61,872 bases of DNA from the NCBI GenBank assembly GCA_937988775.1, contig CALKHP010000051.1, positions 1 through 61,872 of the forward strand, read 5' to 3'. The stretch is from an uncultured Alphaproteobacteria bacterium (GTDB lineage: Bacteria > Pseudomonadota > Alphaproteobacteria > Rhizobiales > Beijerinckiaceae). The position numbers and the translations under genes are program-made. Shown piece by piece: positions 16,777-25,299 of this stretch (its first letter is position 1; each line of letters opens with the position of its first letter). Under the pieces are notes generated by a model. The model ran no database searches. It was not told where the DNA came from and worked only from the letters and a program-made list of their open reading frames with translations.

Positions 16777-17487
16777 TTACCGGGCATCCCCCATATAGAT
16801 CTGCCGCACGCGCGGATCGTTGCTGAGTTCGGCGGCGGACCCGGACAGCTTTTCCTCGCCGCGATCGATGACGATGGCCTTGTCGGCGATCGAGAGCGCC
16901 AGGCCGATCTGCTGCTCGACGATGACGATCGCCGTGCCGTTGCGCGCCCAATCCTTGAGAAAGGCGAGGATCGGCGGCATCAGCGCCTGGGCGAGGCCGA
17001 GCGAGGGCTCGTCGCATAGCAGCACCTTCGGCTTGGCGGCGAAGGCCTGCGCCAGCGCCACCATCTGCTGCTGGCCGCCACTCAGTTCGCGCGCCGGCTG
17101 GTGCAGTTTCTCGCGCAGGATGGGGAACATCTCGAAGGCCGGGCCTGCCAGCGTTTCGAACGAAGGCTTGCCGCCATGCATGGCGGCGCCGAGGCGGATA
17201 TTGTCCGCGACGGTCAGGTTCGGAAACACGCGGTGGCCATCGAGCACGAGCCGCAAGCCGCGCCGGGCCAGTTCCTCGGGCGCCTGCCCACTGACCTCGG
17301 CGCCGTCGAAGCGCACTTCGCCGGCGGTCGGCTTGATGAAGCCCGCAATGGTGCGCAGCAGGGTCGATTTGCCGGCGCCGTTCGCACCCAGGATCAGCAG
17401 CACCTCGCCGGGCTGAAGCTGCAGGTTGATGCCGCGCAGCACCGGCACGCGACCATAGCCGGAATGGAGGTTTCGCGTCTCAAGCAT
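16777..17487 (-). CDS. livF: LivF-type ABC transporter ATP-binding protein (importer 2)
   Basis: ATPase of 236 aa. Walker A GANGAGKST, signature LSGGQQQMVALAQAF and Walker B VLLCDEPSLG (Cys where Leu is usual). Start ATG 17487 (MLETRNLHSGYGRVPVL) overlaps the end of the upstream LivM-LivG gene by 8 nt. Couples ATP hydrolysis to uptake through LivH/LivM. Confidence 0.92.
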   Translation of the reverse strand: MLETRNLHSGYGRVPVLRGINLQLQPGEVLLILGANGAGKSTLLRTIAGFIKPTAGEVRFDGAEVSGQAPEELARRGLRLVLDGHRVFPNLTVADNIRLGAAMHGGKPSFETLAGPAFEMFPILREKLHQPARELSGGQQQMVALAQAFAAKPKVLLCDEPSLGLAQALMPPILAFLKDWARNGTAIVIVEQQIGLALSIADKAIVIDRGEEKLSGSAAELSNDPRVRQIYMGDAR

Positions 17488-19312
17488 TGGCGGCGCCTTC
17501 CGGCGGCGCGCCGGCGAACAGGTTGCGGACGCGTGGATCGGCGAGGATCTCGCGCGGCAGCCCGGAGGTGACGATCTCGCCGGCGTCCAGCACTGTAATC
17601 CGGTCCGCGACCTGCCAGACCAGGCCGAGATCATGCTCGATCAGCACCACTGTCCGGCCCATCTTGTCGCGCGCCATGCGCATCAGGCCGGCCAGGTCGT
17701 GGCGCTCTTCGGAGGACAGGCCGGCGGCCGGCTCGTCGAGCAGCAGGATCCTGGAATCCATCGCCAGCGCCCGCAGCACCTCGAGCAGGCGGCGTTGCGC
17801 ATGCGGCAGGGAGTCCGGCAATTCCCTGCTCCAGCGCGGCCGGTATTTCTCGAGCGATTGCAGCAGCCAGGATGAGCGCCCCGAGATGCTGGCATCGGCG
17901 CCGATTTGCAAATTGTCCCAGATCGAGATGTCGTCGAACACGCGCGGCGTCTGAAAGGTGCGCCCGAGGCCGAGCCGCGCTGCGAGATAGGCCGATTTCC
18001 GCGTCGCATCGGCATCGCCGATGATGATTTCACCCTGGTCGAGCCGGGCCAGCCCCGAAATGACGTTCAGCAGCGTGGTCTTGCCCGAGCCGTTTGGGCC
18101 GACGATGGCGTGCACTTCGCCCGGTGCGATCTCGACGTCGACATCGTTCAGGGCCACCATCTTGCCATAGGCCTTGCGCGCCTTGCGGATCGTGATGCCG
18201 ATCGATGTTTCGGCATCGCGGGACACGGCGGCGCTCTCGACGAGCACGGTCTTGAAGTCGATGCCGGCCATGCCGCTTCGTGCGCGGTAGCGGCGCAGCG
18301 CGCGCTGCAAGGTGCCGACGACGCCGTCCGGAAATACCAGCATGATGATCAGCGCGACGGCGCCGTAGGCAAGCAGCCGGTAGCTCGCGAGGTCGGCGAG
18401 CAGCGCGTTCGGCACGAGGTAGAGGATGGCGGTGCCGACGACCGGCCCGATCAGCCGCCCGGAACCGCCGACGATGACCGAGAAAAAGAAGAAGATCGAG
18501 AGATCGACCTTGAAGGCGTAAGGGCTGACGAACTCGATCGATGCCGCGTAGAGCGCGCCGGCAACCCCGGTGCCGATTGCGGCGATGGTGAAGGCGATGA
18601 AGCGCAGCTGGCCGGGGCTGGTGCCGAGCGTGAGCGCTGCTTCCGGGCTGACGGCGGCGACCCGCATCTTGCGCCCGAGCGCCGTGGTGCGGAACCAGGC
18701 ATGGAACACCAGGCTGAGGCAGGCGAGCGCCATCGCCAGGATGGCGATCCAGTTCAGGCTGCCGAACACGTCCTCCTTGAGCGCCGGCACGGGCAGCGCG
18801 ATGCCGTTGATGCCGTTGGTGATATCGCTGAAGGCGACCAGCATTTCGGGAAAGACCAGCGCCGCGCTCAGCGTGACGAAGCCGAGGTAGAAGCCCTGCA
18901 CCCTGAGCGCCGGAGCGGCGAACAGCAGCCCCATGACAACCGAGGTGGCGATGCCGCTCAGGAAGCCGACGGCGAGCGGATAGCCCCACAGCCCCGAGAC
19001 GATGCCGGTGATGTAGGCGCCGGCCCCGAACACGGCGCCCTGGCCGAACGAGACCTGCCCGGCATCCGACAGAAGCAGGTTTTGCAGCACGGCAACCGTG
19101 ATGAACAGGCTGACGATGGTGAAGTTGTGGGTCCAGTACGGGTTGCCGAGCACGGCCGGCAGCAGCACGCTGCCGATGATGAGCACGATCCCGGTGGCCA
19201 GTTGCAGGTCGGCGGGGCGCCGGTTCGCCTCCGGCACCGGTTCTGCGCCGCCGGTCATGGCGAGCGCCGGGCCGGTCGCCGGGGATGAGTCCGTCGGGGA
19301 GATGCCGGCCAT
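17480..19312 (-). CDS. LivM-LivG fusion: ABC permease plus ATP-binding protein (importer 2)
   Basis: Single 610-aa protein. The LivM permease is about residues 35-340 (YWTHNFTIVSLFITVAVLQN, then LLLSDAGQVSFGQGAVFGAGAY, several helices). The LivG ATPase is about 365-605. Walker A is GPNGSGKTT and Walker B LLLDEPAAGLS. The ABC signature is unusual: LPHAQRRLLEV in place of the family's LSYGQQR-like sequence, so loop geometry may differ. Membrane/ATPase fusions of this type are known in proteobacteria. The start overlaps nothing; the LivH gene ends 1 bp upstream. Confidence 0.9.
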   Translation of the reverse strand: MAGISPTDSSPATGPALAMTGGAEPVPEANRRPADLQLATGIVLIIGSVLLPAVLGNPYWTHNFTIVSLFITVAVLQNLLLSDAGQVSFGQGAVFGAGAYITGIVSGLWGYPLAVGFLSGIATSVVMGLLFAAPALRVQGFYLGFVTLSAALVFPEMLVAFSDITNGINGIALPVPALKEDVFGSLNWIAILAMALACLSLVFHAWFRTTALGRKMRVAAVSPEAALTLGTSPGQLRFIAFTIAAIGTGVAGALYAASIEFVSPYAFKVDLSIFFFFSVIVGGSGRLIGPVVGTAILYLVPNALLADLASYRLLAYGAVALIIMLVFPDGVVGTLQRALRRYRARSGMAGIDFKTVLVESAAVSRDAETSIGITIRKARKAYGKMVALNDVDVEIAPGEVHAIVGPNGSGKTTLLNVISGLARLDQGEIIIGDADATRKSAYLAARLGLGRTFQTPRVFDDISIWDNLQIGADASISGRSSWLLQSLEKYRPRWSRELPDSLPHAQRRLLEVLRALAMDSRILLLDEPAAGLSSEERHDLAGLMRMARDKMGRTVVLIEHDLGLVWQVADRITVLDAGEIVTSGLPREILADPRVRNLFAGAPPEGAANA

Positions 19313-19313
19313 A

Positions 19314-20192
19314 TCAGACTTTCCTGGCGGCAGGCGTCCCGAACAGGCCTTCCGGCTTGATCATCAGGACAAGCACGAGAAGGCCGAGCGTGACGGCGTT
19401 CTGGAATTCGCCGCCATAGGCAAAGGCGGTATACATCGACAGCACGCCGACCAGCGCCCCGCCGATCAGGGCGCCGGTATCGCTGCCGATGCCGCCGACG
19501 ACCGCCGCCACGAAGCCGTTGGTCACGTAGGCGAGGCCGCTATCGTTGGCGATGGCCAGGATCGGCGCGGCGGTGAACCCGGCCGAGCCGATGATCAGGC
19601 CGCTGATGCCGAAGGCCAGCATTTGCAGCTTGCGGACGCGCAGCCCGGCGGCCCGCGCCGCATCGAGATCCTGCGCCACCGCGCTGATCGACAGTCCGGT
19701 CAAGGTGCGTGAATGGAACCAGCGCAGGGCCGCGTACCAGATGAAGGCGAGCACGATCACCATGATGTAGGGCGCGGGCGTGCGTGTGCCGAACACCGGG
19801 AAGCTCGGGAACTGGCTCGTGGTGAGAATCTGGCTGTTGCCCCGCAACAGCAGGATGACCGCGCTGATCAGCACCGAGACCGCCAGGGTGGAGACCAGCC
19901 AGGAATGCTGCTCGACGGATGAGCGCAGCGGCAGCAGCGTAATGTAGCCTTGCACCGTCATGACCAGGGCGAGCGCGATCGCCGCGACGGGCAGGAACAG
20001 CGCCCAGCGATAGGGATCGGGCACGTTCGGCATGTAGAGCGCGGCGATGATGCCGCCGAGCACCAGCATGCTGCCCTGGGCGAAGTTGAAAATGCCGCTG
20101 GCGCGATGCACGGCATTCAGGCTCATCGCGACCAGCGAGAACACCGCCCCCAGGCCGAGCCCGCGCACGGCGATGATGGTAAGCTCTTCCAT
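19314..20192 (-). CDS. livH: LivH-type ABC permease (importer 2)
   Basis: Inner-membrane permease of 292 aa. The N-terminal LAxGAVFSLVAMSLNAVHRASGIFNFAQG block is the standard LivH opening, with GGIGSDTGALIGG and KPEGLFGTPA near the C-terminus. First gene of the minus-strand run reaching to 12540. Its upstream gap carries a possible operator (20473-20491). Confidence 0.92.
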   Translation of the reverse strand: MEELTIIAVRGLGLGAVFSLVAMSLNAVHRASGIFNFAQGSMLVLGGIIAALYMPNVPDPYRWALFLPVAAIALALVMTVQGYITLLPLRSSVEQHSWLVSTLAVSVLISAVILLLRGNSQILTTSQFPSFPVFGTRTPAPYIMVIVLAFIWYAALRWFHSRTLTGLSISAVAQDLDAARAAGLRVRKLQMLAFGISGLIIGSAGFTAAPILAIANDSGLAYVTNGFVAAVVGGIGSDTGALIGGALVGVLSMYTAFAYGGEFQNAVTLGLLVLVLMIKPEGLFGTPAARKV

Positions 20193-20502
20193 TCAGGCTA
20201 TCTCCGGAGCATCGGTCACAAGGAGAAACGCTGTCCGCGGCGTCGCCGGCGGAATGGAGCCATCGGGCCACCCTGTCGAGGGTTTGGGCTCATGTTGCGC
20301 GTGAGCATCGTCCTCGGTCCTCCCTCCGCGGTTGTTTTGACCACCGCGTTTCACCATGCGAAGCGTTTTCGAGCCTCGCCGGAGAAAGGCGCCGTTGAGA
20401 GATTCGACGCCCCGACGATGTGATCGATCGCTTGCTTTCCCGTCAGCGTGCCATATCAGGCTTGCATTGGGCAATCGTTTTCCGAACGATTCCGGCGCGT
20501 CC
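20193..20502. other. Intergenic region upstream of livH
   Basis: A 310-bp gap between two minus-strand genes. It must hold the promoter of the livH operon. Visible are a perfect inverted repeat at 20473-20491 and a weaker CGAA-n5-TTCG site at 20359-20371 that shares the CGTTTTC half of the LacI-type operators at 5369 and 9998. No coding sequence is supported. Confidence 0.5.
20473..20491. promoter_or_regulatory. Inverted repeat AATCGTT-TTCCG-AACGATT
   Basis: Perfect 7-bp arms with a 5-nt centre, 11 bp downstream of the SDR stop (20503) and 281 bp upstream of livH. Could be an operator for the livH operon or a short hairpin ending the SDR message; there is no T-run. Confidence 0.35.
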
Positions 20503-21258
20503 TCAGTGGAAACTGCGGCCGCCGTCGACGGCGAGAGCCGTGCCGGTGACGTAGGACGATTCCGCGCTGCTCAGATAAAGCGCCGCCGAGGCGATATCGT
20601 CGGGCTGTCCGACGCGCTTGATGACGTAGCGATCCGTGATCCGCGCCAGTTCCGCCTGCGGGTCGGGCGCGTTCTCATAGGACGCCCTGAACAGCGGCGT
20701 CTCGATGATGCCGGGACAGATCACGTTGGCGCGGATGCCGTCACGCGACAAATCCATGGCGAGCGCCTTGGTGAACATCACCAGCCCGGCCTTGGACGCA
20801 CAATAAGCGGTGCGATGATCGAGCGGCCGCAATCCCGCCGCCGAGGCGATGTTGACGATGGTGCCGCCGGGGCCGGCGCGCCGCATATGCGGCAGGGCCG
20901 CCTGGCAGAGATGGAACGGGCCGTTCAGGTTGACGGCGAGCACGGCGTGCCATTCGGAAGACGGCATGTCCGCGAACGGCCGCAGCAGGTCGATGCCGGC
21001 CGAGTTGACGACGCCGTCGATGCCGCCCAGCGTGGCGACGATGTTGGCGACGGCGCCCTTGACCGCCGCCTCGTCCGAGACATCGGCGACGGCGCTCGTG
21101 ACACCCTTGCCTAATGCCTCGGCGGCCTGCTGAAGCGCGCTCGCGCTGCGGTCGATGAGCCCGACGCGCGCGCCCTCACTCAGAAAGCGCGCGGCGATGG
21201 CCTTGCCGATGCCCGAGGCAGCGCCCGTGACGATGATGCGACGGCCTTGCAGTTTCAT
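20503..21258 (-). CDS. Short-chain dehydrogenase/reductase
   Basis: NAD(P)-dependent oxidoreductase of 251 aa. Cofactor motif TGAASGIG (residues 11-18), NSAG, active-site Ser in NIASAAG and catalytic Tyr/Lys in AYCASK. The C-terminal GTALAVDGG is typical. Acts on an alcohol or ketone that cannot be specified. It lies upstream of the livH operon on the same strand and divergent from another SDR at 21487. Confidence 0.92.
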   Translation of the reverse strand: MKLQGRRIIVTGAASGIGKAIAARFLSEGARVGLIDRSASALQQAAEALGKGVTSAVADVSDEAAVKGAVANIVATLGGIDGVVNSAGIDLLRPFADMPSSEWHAVLAVNLNGPFHLCQAALPHMRRAGPGGTIVNIASAAGLRPLDHRTAYCASKAGLVMFTKALAMDLSRDGIRANVICPGIIETPLFRASYENAPDPQAELARITDRYVIKRVGQPDDIASAALYLSSAESSYVTGTALAVDGGRSFH

Positions 21259-21366
21259 TTGTCGCGCTCCCTTGAAGATGTTCCGCCAGCATGACGCGAG
21301 CGGCCGAAGACAGTGTCGGATTATCGGTCAGGTTTCGCGGTGCCCGCAAGAGCGCGGTGCGGCGGA

Positions 21367-21404
21367 TCGCGGTTCTCCCCCGCGGTTCTCCCCGGAGTTC
21401 TCTC
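21367..21404. repeat. Short tandem repeat in the SDR intergenic region
   Basis: CGCGGTTCTCCCC occurs twice without a gap (21367-21379 and 21380-21392). A degenerate third unit (GGAGTTCTCTCC, 21393-21404) follows. It lies between divergent SDR genes, about 85 bp before the start at 21487. It may be an activator-type direct-repeat site or chance repeat expansion. Confidence 0.5.
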
Positions 21405-21486
21405 CATAGAGATTGCGGTTGCGATAGAGCTGCCCTTGCGCAAACGTGGCGCTCGCGTTTCGCACCACGGCCGAAGGATTTGAGTC

Positions 21487-22266
21487 ATGCGTTTTGCGGG
21501 GAAAACAGCCGTCGTCACTGGCGCCGCCGGTGGCATCGGGGCGGCGATCGCCCGGCGCTTCCTCAGCGAGGGCGCGAGGGTCGTCGCGGTCGACCGGCAG
21601 CCAATCGCGGCCGCCGAATTGTTCGGAGACCGGGTTGGGAACGTGACATCCGTCGTTGCTGACCTTTCCAGCCCGCAGGCGATCCTCGATCTCGCGAAAC
21701 AGGTGGAAAGCCAGGAGAAGAAGGTCGACTTCCTGGTCAACAATGCCGGTATCGGCGGCAAGACCACGCTGGAGGAGACCACGGACGAGCAGTGGAACCT
21801 GTTCATGCAGACCAACCTGACGGCGATCTTCCAGATGTGCCGCGCCTTCCTGCCGCTGCTGCCCCGGCCGGGCGGGCGCATCGTCAATGTCTCGTCGGTG
21901 TTCGGCCTGGTCGGCTTTCCGGATGCGCTTGCCTATTCGGTCGCCAAGGCCGGCGTGGCGCAGTTGACGCGCCAGCTTGCGGCCGATCTCGCGCCGCGCG
22001 GCATCCTGGTCAATGCCGTGGCGCCGGGCTTCATCGAAACGCCGATGACGGCGCGCCGGCGCCAGGGCGATGCGCGCTACAAAATCCTGATGTGCGATGC
22101 CACGCCCGTCGCCCGCGCCGGCCAGCCGGACGACATTGCCGGCCCCGTCGCCTTCCTGTGTTCACGCGATGCCACGTTCATCGCCGGCCAGGTGCTCGTC
22201 ATCGACGGCGGCTGGCTCGATACCAAATATCTCCCGCCCGATATTGCCAGCGCCGCTCCGGCCTGA
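21487..22266 (+). CDS. Short-chain dehydrogenase/reductase
   Basis: NAD(P)-dependent oxidoreductase of 259 aa. TGAAGGIG (11-18), NNAGIGG, Ser in NVSSVFG, catalytic Tyr/Lys in AYSVAK and C-terminal VLVIDGG. Resembles 3-oxoacyl-ACP-reductase-like (FabG-like) SDRs. It converges with the penicillin-acylase-family gene, whose stop is 9 bp away. Substrate unknown. Confidence 0.92.
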   Translation: MRFAGKTAVVTGAAGGIGAAIARRFLSEGARVVAVDRQPIAAAELFGDRVGNVTSVVADLSSPQAILDLAKQVESQEKKVDFLVNNAGIGGKTTLEETTDEQWNLFMQTNLTAIFQMCRAFLPLLPRPGGRIVNVSSVFGLVGFPDALAYSVAKAGVAQLTRQLAADLAPRGILVNAVAPGFIETPMTARRRQGDARYKILMCDATPVARAGQPDDIAGPVAFLCSRDATFIAGQVLVIDGGWLDTKYLPPDIASAAPA

Positions 22267-22275
22267 TCGAGGCGC

Positions 22276-24633
22276 TTAGGATTGTGCCGCGCCGCTGCGC
22301 GGTTGCAACACGATGCGATGCCCGGTCGCGACGGCGACGGCCGCGCGCGAATAGACCATCGGCACATAGGCGCCCTCGGCCCAGAGCGGCGCGAGGTCGC
22401 GATAATGCGGCGAACGCGGGTCGCCGGATTGGCCGGGCGCATTGATGCAGGTGCTGGCGTCCCAGTTGCCGACATCGACGACAATGCGCACGGAAGCGCC
22501 GGCAATGGTGCGGAAATCGCCCGGCCGATAGCCGGTATGCATCGGCGTCGAGGCGCTGCCGCCATGCGGGAACGGCCCGATATCGGGCGCGAACCGCGCC
22601 ATTGTCTCGCCGCGAAACGACAGCGCGTGCTCGAAGAATGCGTGATGCAGGTGGCCCCATGCCCAACCGGCGGGGTCGGCGCCAAGACGCGCCGCGCAGT
22701 CGGCGAACGCTGCGGCCAGCGTCTCGCGCAGCAGCGTGTCGCGCGCCGCGATCGGGTCTGGGCCGAAGCGGTCATCCGGCGCCTCGAGGCAGCGCAGGAT
22801 GCCCGCGACATCACCCGGTGCGAGGAACGCTCGCAGCGCCGGATCGGGCATCAGACGCGCGAACAGGCCAGGCTTCAGGTGCTTCGTCCACCAGAGTTCG
22901 AACAGCGCCGCCGCCGGGCTGTCGGCCGCAAGCCGCCCATCCCAGTCGCGCAACAGCGCGAAGGCGGCGCGGCTCGCGGCGTCATCCGCCACCGTGGCCA
23001 GCACCGCGCGCAAGCGCAGCGCCGGGCGCGACAGCACGTCGGTCTGCAAGTGTCTGGCATCCTCGAGCGAATGCGCGGTCTGGCTGCCGAGCACGCCATG
23101 GATGCGTTTCGCGCGCGAATCCTCGACCCATTCGTAGCCGATGACATGCGCGAAACCATCGGGCAGGTTGTAGGCATTGGCCGAGGCGACATAGCCTTGC
23201 GGCGGATTGATGCTGCGCGGCGCCAGCGCGTGATCGAGAAAGCCCCGCCACTCGAAGCGGCCGTCGCCCGGCACTGGCAACAACCCGTCCCAGTTCGGAC
23301 GCACCGGTGCCGCACCTGCTGGCGACCACAAGATGTCCCCGGCGGTATCGGCATAGACGTGGTTGCCGGAGGGTGAGAACCAGCGCGCGATCGAGGCCAG
23401 ATAGCCCTCCTTGTCGGTGACGCGCATGGTGTGCAGGCTGCGCAGATAGGCGGCGGTGCCCGGCGCGCTCCACACCGTGCGCACCGCGTAGGCGCGACGG
23501 TTGGCCGGGTCCTCGAAGATTACCGGCCCGTGGCGCGTGAATTTCAGCGTCAGCCGCTCCTCGGGCTCGCCACGGATGGCGAAGCTCTCCTCGACCTCTT
23601 CCATCGCTTCCCAGCCATCGCCGTAACGGTAGAGGTTCGGGGCGCCCTCCTGCGTCTCGTAGACGTAAAGATCCTCCTGATCGGCGTAGGATATCGTCAT
23701 GCTGAAGGCGCAATGCCCGTTATGCCCCATGCTGACGCCGGGCGCGGACGGCTCGCCCATGCCGATGATGTCGAGGCCGGGCGCACTCAGATGCACCAGA
23801 TAGCGCAACGACGGCACGGAATGCGTGCGATGGGGATCGCTCGCCATGATCGGCCGTCCGGTCGCGGATTTGGCCGGCGACACCGCCCAGTTGTTCGAGC
23901 CCTGGAAGGCGGCCGCCGCGACGACATCGCCGAGATCGGTGACGTTCGTCCAGCGCCACGCGTCATCGCGGCCGGCTGCGAGCCTGTCATGCGAGAAGCT
24001 CACGCCGCCGGTGGCGAGCTTGTAGAGGGTGAGCACCTCGAGCGGGATCGAGGCGGGGTCGAGGCCGCCGGCCGGCGCGGGCGTGATCGCCGGCTCAAGC
24101 ACCGTGCGCAACGCATTGTTGCGGCTATCCGTCCTCGCCCACAGCCGGGCGCGCAGCACCTCGGAGGCGATGTTGCGCGTCATGGCGTGACTGCGGATGC
24201 GCACCACGTCCTGCGGTGCCCAGCGCGCCGGCCGCGTGCTCATTTCGGCGAATTCCGGCGGCAGGCGCTCCGGCTCGCGCTCGCAGAGCGCGATATAGGC
24301 ATTGATGCCGGCCGCGAACGCCGTGCAGATCGCCCGCGCGTCGTCGCTATAGGAGGCCCACTCCGCCGCCATTTCGCCGCGATAGAGAAACAGGCGGGAG
24401 GCGAAATCCTGCGCCAGATAACCGGGGCCGAAATCGGCTGCCAGAAGGCCAAGGCCGCGCTTGCGCCAGAGGTCGATCTGCCACAGGCGGTCGCGCGCGG
24501 CGTTGAAGCCTTGCGCGAAGAACAGATCGGCGTCGTTTCGCGCCGCGATATGGGCGATGCCCCAGCGGTCGACGCGGATCTCGACCGCATCCGCGAGGCC
24601 GTCGATGGCAATGGTTTCAACTGTTGATGACAT
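22276..24633 (-). CDS. Penicillin acylase family protein (Ntn hydrolase)
   Basis: Amide hydrolase of 785 aa in the penicillin G acylase/AHL acylase superfamily. These are made as a precursor that cuts itself to expose an N-terminal nucleophile. The nucleophile is Ser246 in FQG-SNNWAVSP, which separates an alpha segment (1-245) from the beta chain. Further family marks are DPHRTHSVPS (about 265-274) and MGHNGHCAFSMT. The start ATG 24633 (MSSTVETIAIDG) gives no signal peptide, unlike most periplasmic relatives, so a cytoplasmic location is likely. The substrate could be an N-acyl amino acid, a beta-lactam or an N-acyl homoserine lactone. Confidence 0.9.
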   Translation of the reverse strand: MSSTVETIAIDGLADAVEIRVDRWGIAHIAARNDADLFFAQGFNAARDRLWQIDLWRKRGLGLLAADFGPGYLAQDFASRLFLYRGEMAAEWASYSDDARAICTAFAAGINAYIALCEREPERLPPEFAEMSTRPARWAPQDVVRIRSHAMTRNIASEVLRARLWARTDSRNNALRTVLEPAITPAPAGGLDPASIPLEVLTLYKLATGGVSFSHDRLAAGRDDAWRWTNVTDLGDVVAAAAFQGSNNWAVSPAKSATGRPIMASDPHRTHSVPSLRYLVHLSAPGLDIIGMGEPSAPGVSMGHNGHCAFSMTISYADQEDLYVYETQEGAPNLYRYGDGWEAMEEVEESFAIRGEPEERLTLKFTRHGPVIFEDPANRRAYAVRTVWSAPGTAAYLRSLHTMRVTDKEGYLASIARWFSPSGNHVYADTAGDILWSPAGAAPVRPNWDGLLPVPGDGRFEWRGFLDHALAPRSINPPQGYVASANAYNLPDGFAHVIGYEWVEDSRAKRIHGVLGSQTAHSLEDARHLQTDVLSRPALRLRAVLATVADDAASRAAFALLRDWDGRLAADSPAAALFELWWTKHLKPGLFARLMPDPALRAFLAPGDVAGILRCLEAPDDRFGPDPIAARDTLLRETLAAAFADCAARLGADPAGWAWGHLHHAFFEHALSFRGETMARFAPDIGPFPHGGSASTPMHTGYRPGDFRTIAGASVRIVVDVGNWDASTCINAPGQSGDPRSPHYRDLAPLWAEGAYVPMVYSRAAVAVATGHRIVLQPRSGAAQS

Positions 24634-24845
24634 GATCGGCAACCAGCAGGCGGACCGGCGGCGCATCGCGCCGGCGGCAGCGCTCCTTGAGGGGGTTCAT
24701 TTCTTGGCGGGCAAGCACGGCCGACCGTCACGTTATACCTTATGGGACGTGCTCCGAACCCGCGATCATGTTTTTTGCGCATGATTTGCCGGGCGGGTTC
24801 GGCCATGGTCTTGGCCGAGCGCGCGCCCTTCGCGGCTCGGACGGC

Positions 24846-24885
24846 AAAAAGGCCCCGCCGGGGTCGTCCGGCGGGGCCTTTCTTT
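24846..24885 (-). terminator. Rho-independent terminator after csbD-like gene
   Basis: Perfect 11-bp stem GGCCCCGCCGG / CCGGCGGGGCC (24851-24861 and 24868-24878) with 6-nt loop. It is flanked by AAAAA on the left and TTTCTTT on the right, so it can act in both directions. It ends the minus-strand gene at 24899-25102. Confidence 0.85.
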
Positions 24886-24898
24886 CTCGGCTTTCGAA

Positions 24899-25102
24899 TT
24901 AAAGCTTTTGATTGTCGAGCCAGGAATCGACCTGCTCGCGAGCCTTGTCCTTGGCGAGGCCATAGCGCTCCTGGAGCTTGCCTTCGAGCTGGTCGCGCTT
25001 GCCATTGACCATCGTCAGGTCGTCGTCGGTGAGCTTGCCCCACTGTTCCTTGACCTTGCCCGTTGCCTGCTTCCAGTTGCCTGCAATACGATCCCAATCC
25101 AT
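24899..25102 (-). CDS. CsbD-family stress-response protein
   Basis: Small hydrophilic protein of 67 aa starting MDWDRIAGNWKQATGKVKEQ, the diagnostic CsbD opening, followed by KLTDDDLTMVNGKRDQLEGK. CsbD proteins are abundant under general stress; the molecular role is unknown. Start ATG 25102 is preceded by GGAGGA. The gene stands alone with its own terminator. Confidence 0.93.
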   Translation of the reverse strand: MDWDRIAGNWKQATGKVKEQWGKLTDDDLTMVNGKRDQLEGKLQERYGLAKDKAREQVDSWLDNQKL

Positions 25103-25212
25103 GTGATGTCCTCCTGTTGCTGGTAGAGGGACAACGGCTGGCCGGAGCAAAGGTTGCGCGGGCGCCGTGCCGGTGACATGGGGTCCCGAACCGTTGTAAA
25201 TGCCGGCCTCTA

Positions 25213-25281
25213 GAGCAAGTTCGTCTGTTGCGAACTTGCTCCACCAACAATTTGCCCTAGGCAAGTCTGAGGTTGGCAAGT
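25213..25281. promoter_or_regulatory. Cluster of palindromes and GCAAGT repeats before the ICL-family gene
   Basis: A perfect 11-bp inverted repeat GAGCAAGTTCG / CGAACTTGCTC (25213-25223 and 25231-25241) is followed by TTGCC-CTA-GGCAA (25252-25264). Two direct GGCAAGT copies lie at 25260-25266 and 25275-25281, and the hexamer GCAAGT also lies inside the first arm. All are in the divergent gap between csbD (25102) and the ICL-family gene (25300). They look like a multi-site operator. Confidence 0.5.
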
Positions 25282-25299
25282 TTGAAGGACGATGCCCGC

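Noticed and set aside
17906..19288. 460-codon open frame on the plus strand
   Set aside because: Antisense shadow of the LivM-LivG fusion. Its translation is low-complexity (Asp/Arg/Glu/His-rich) and resembles no protein.
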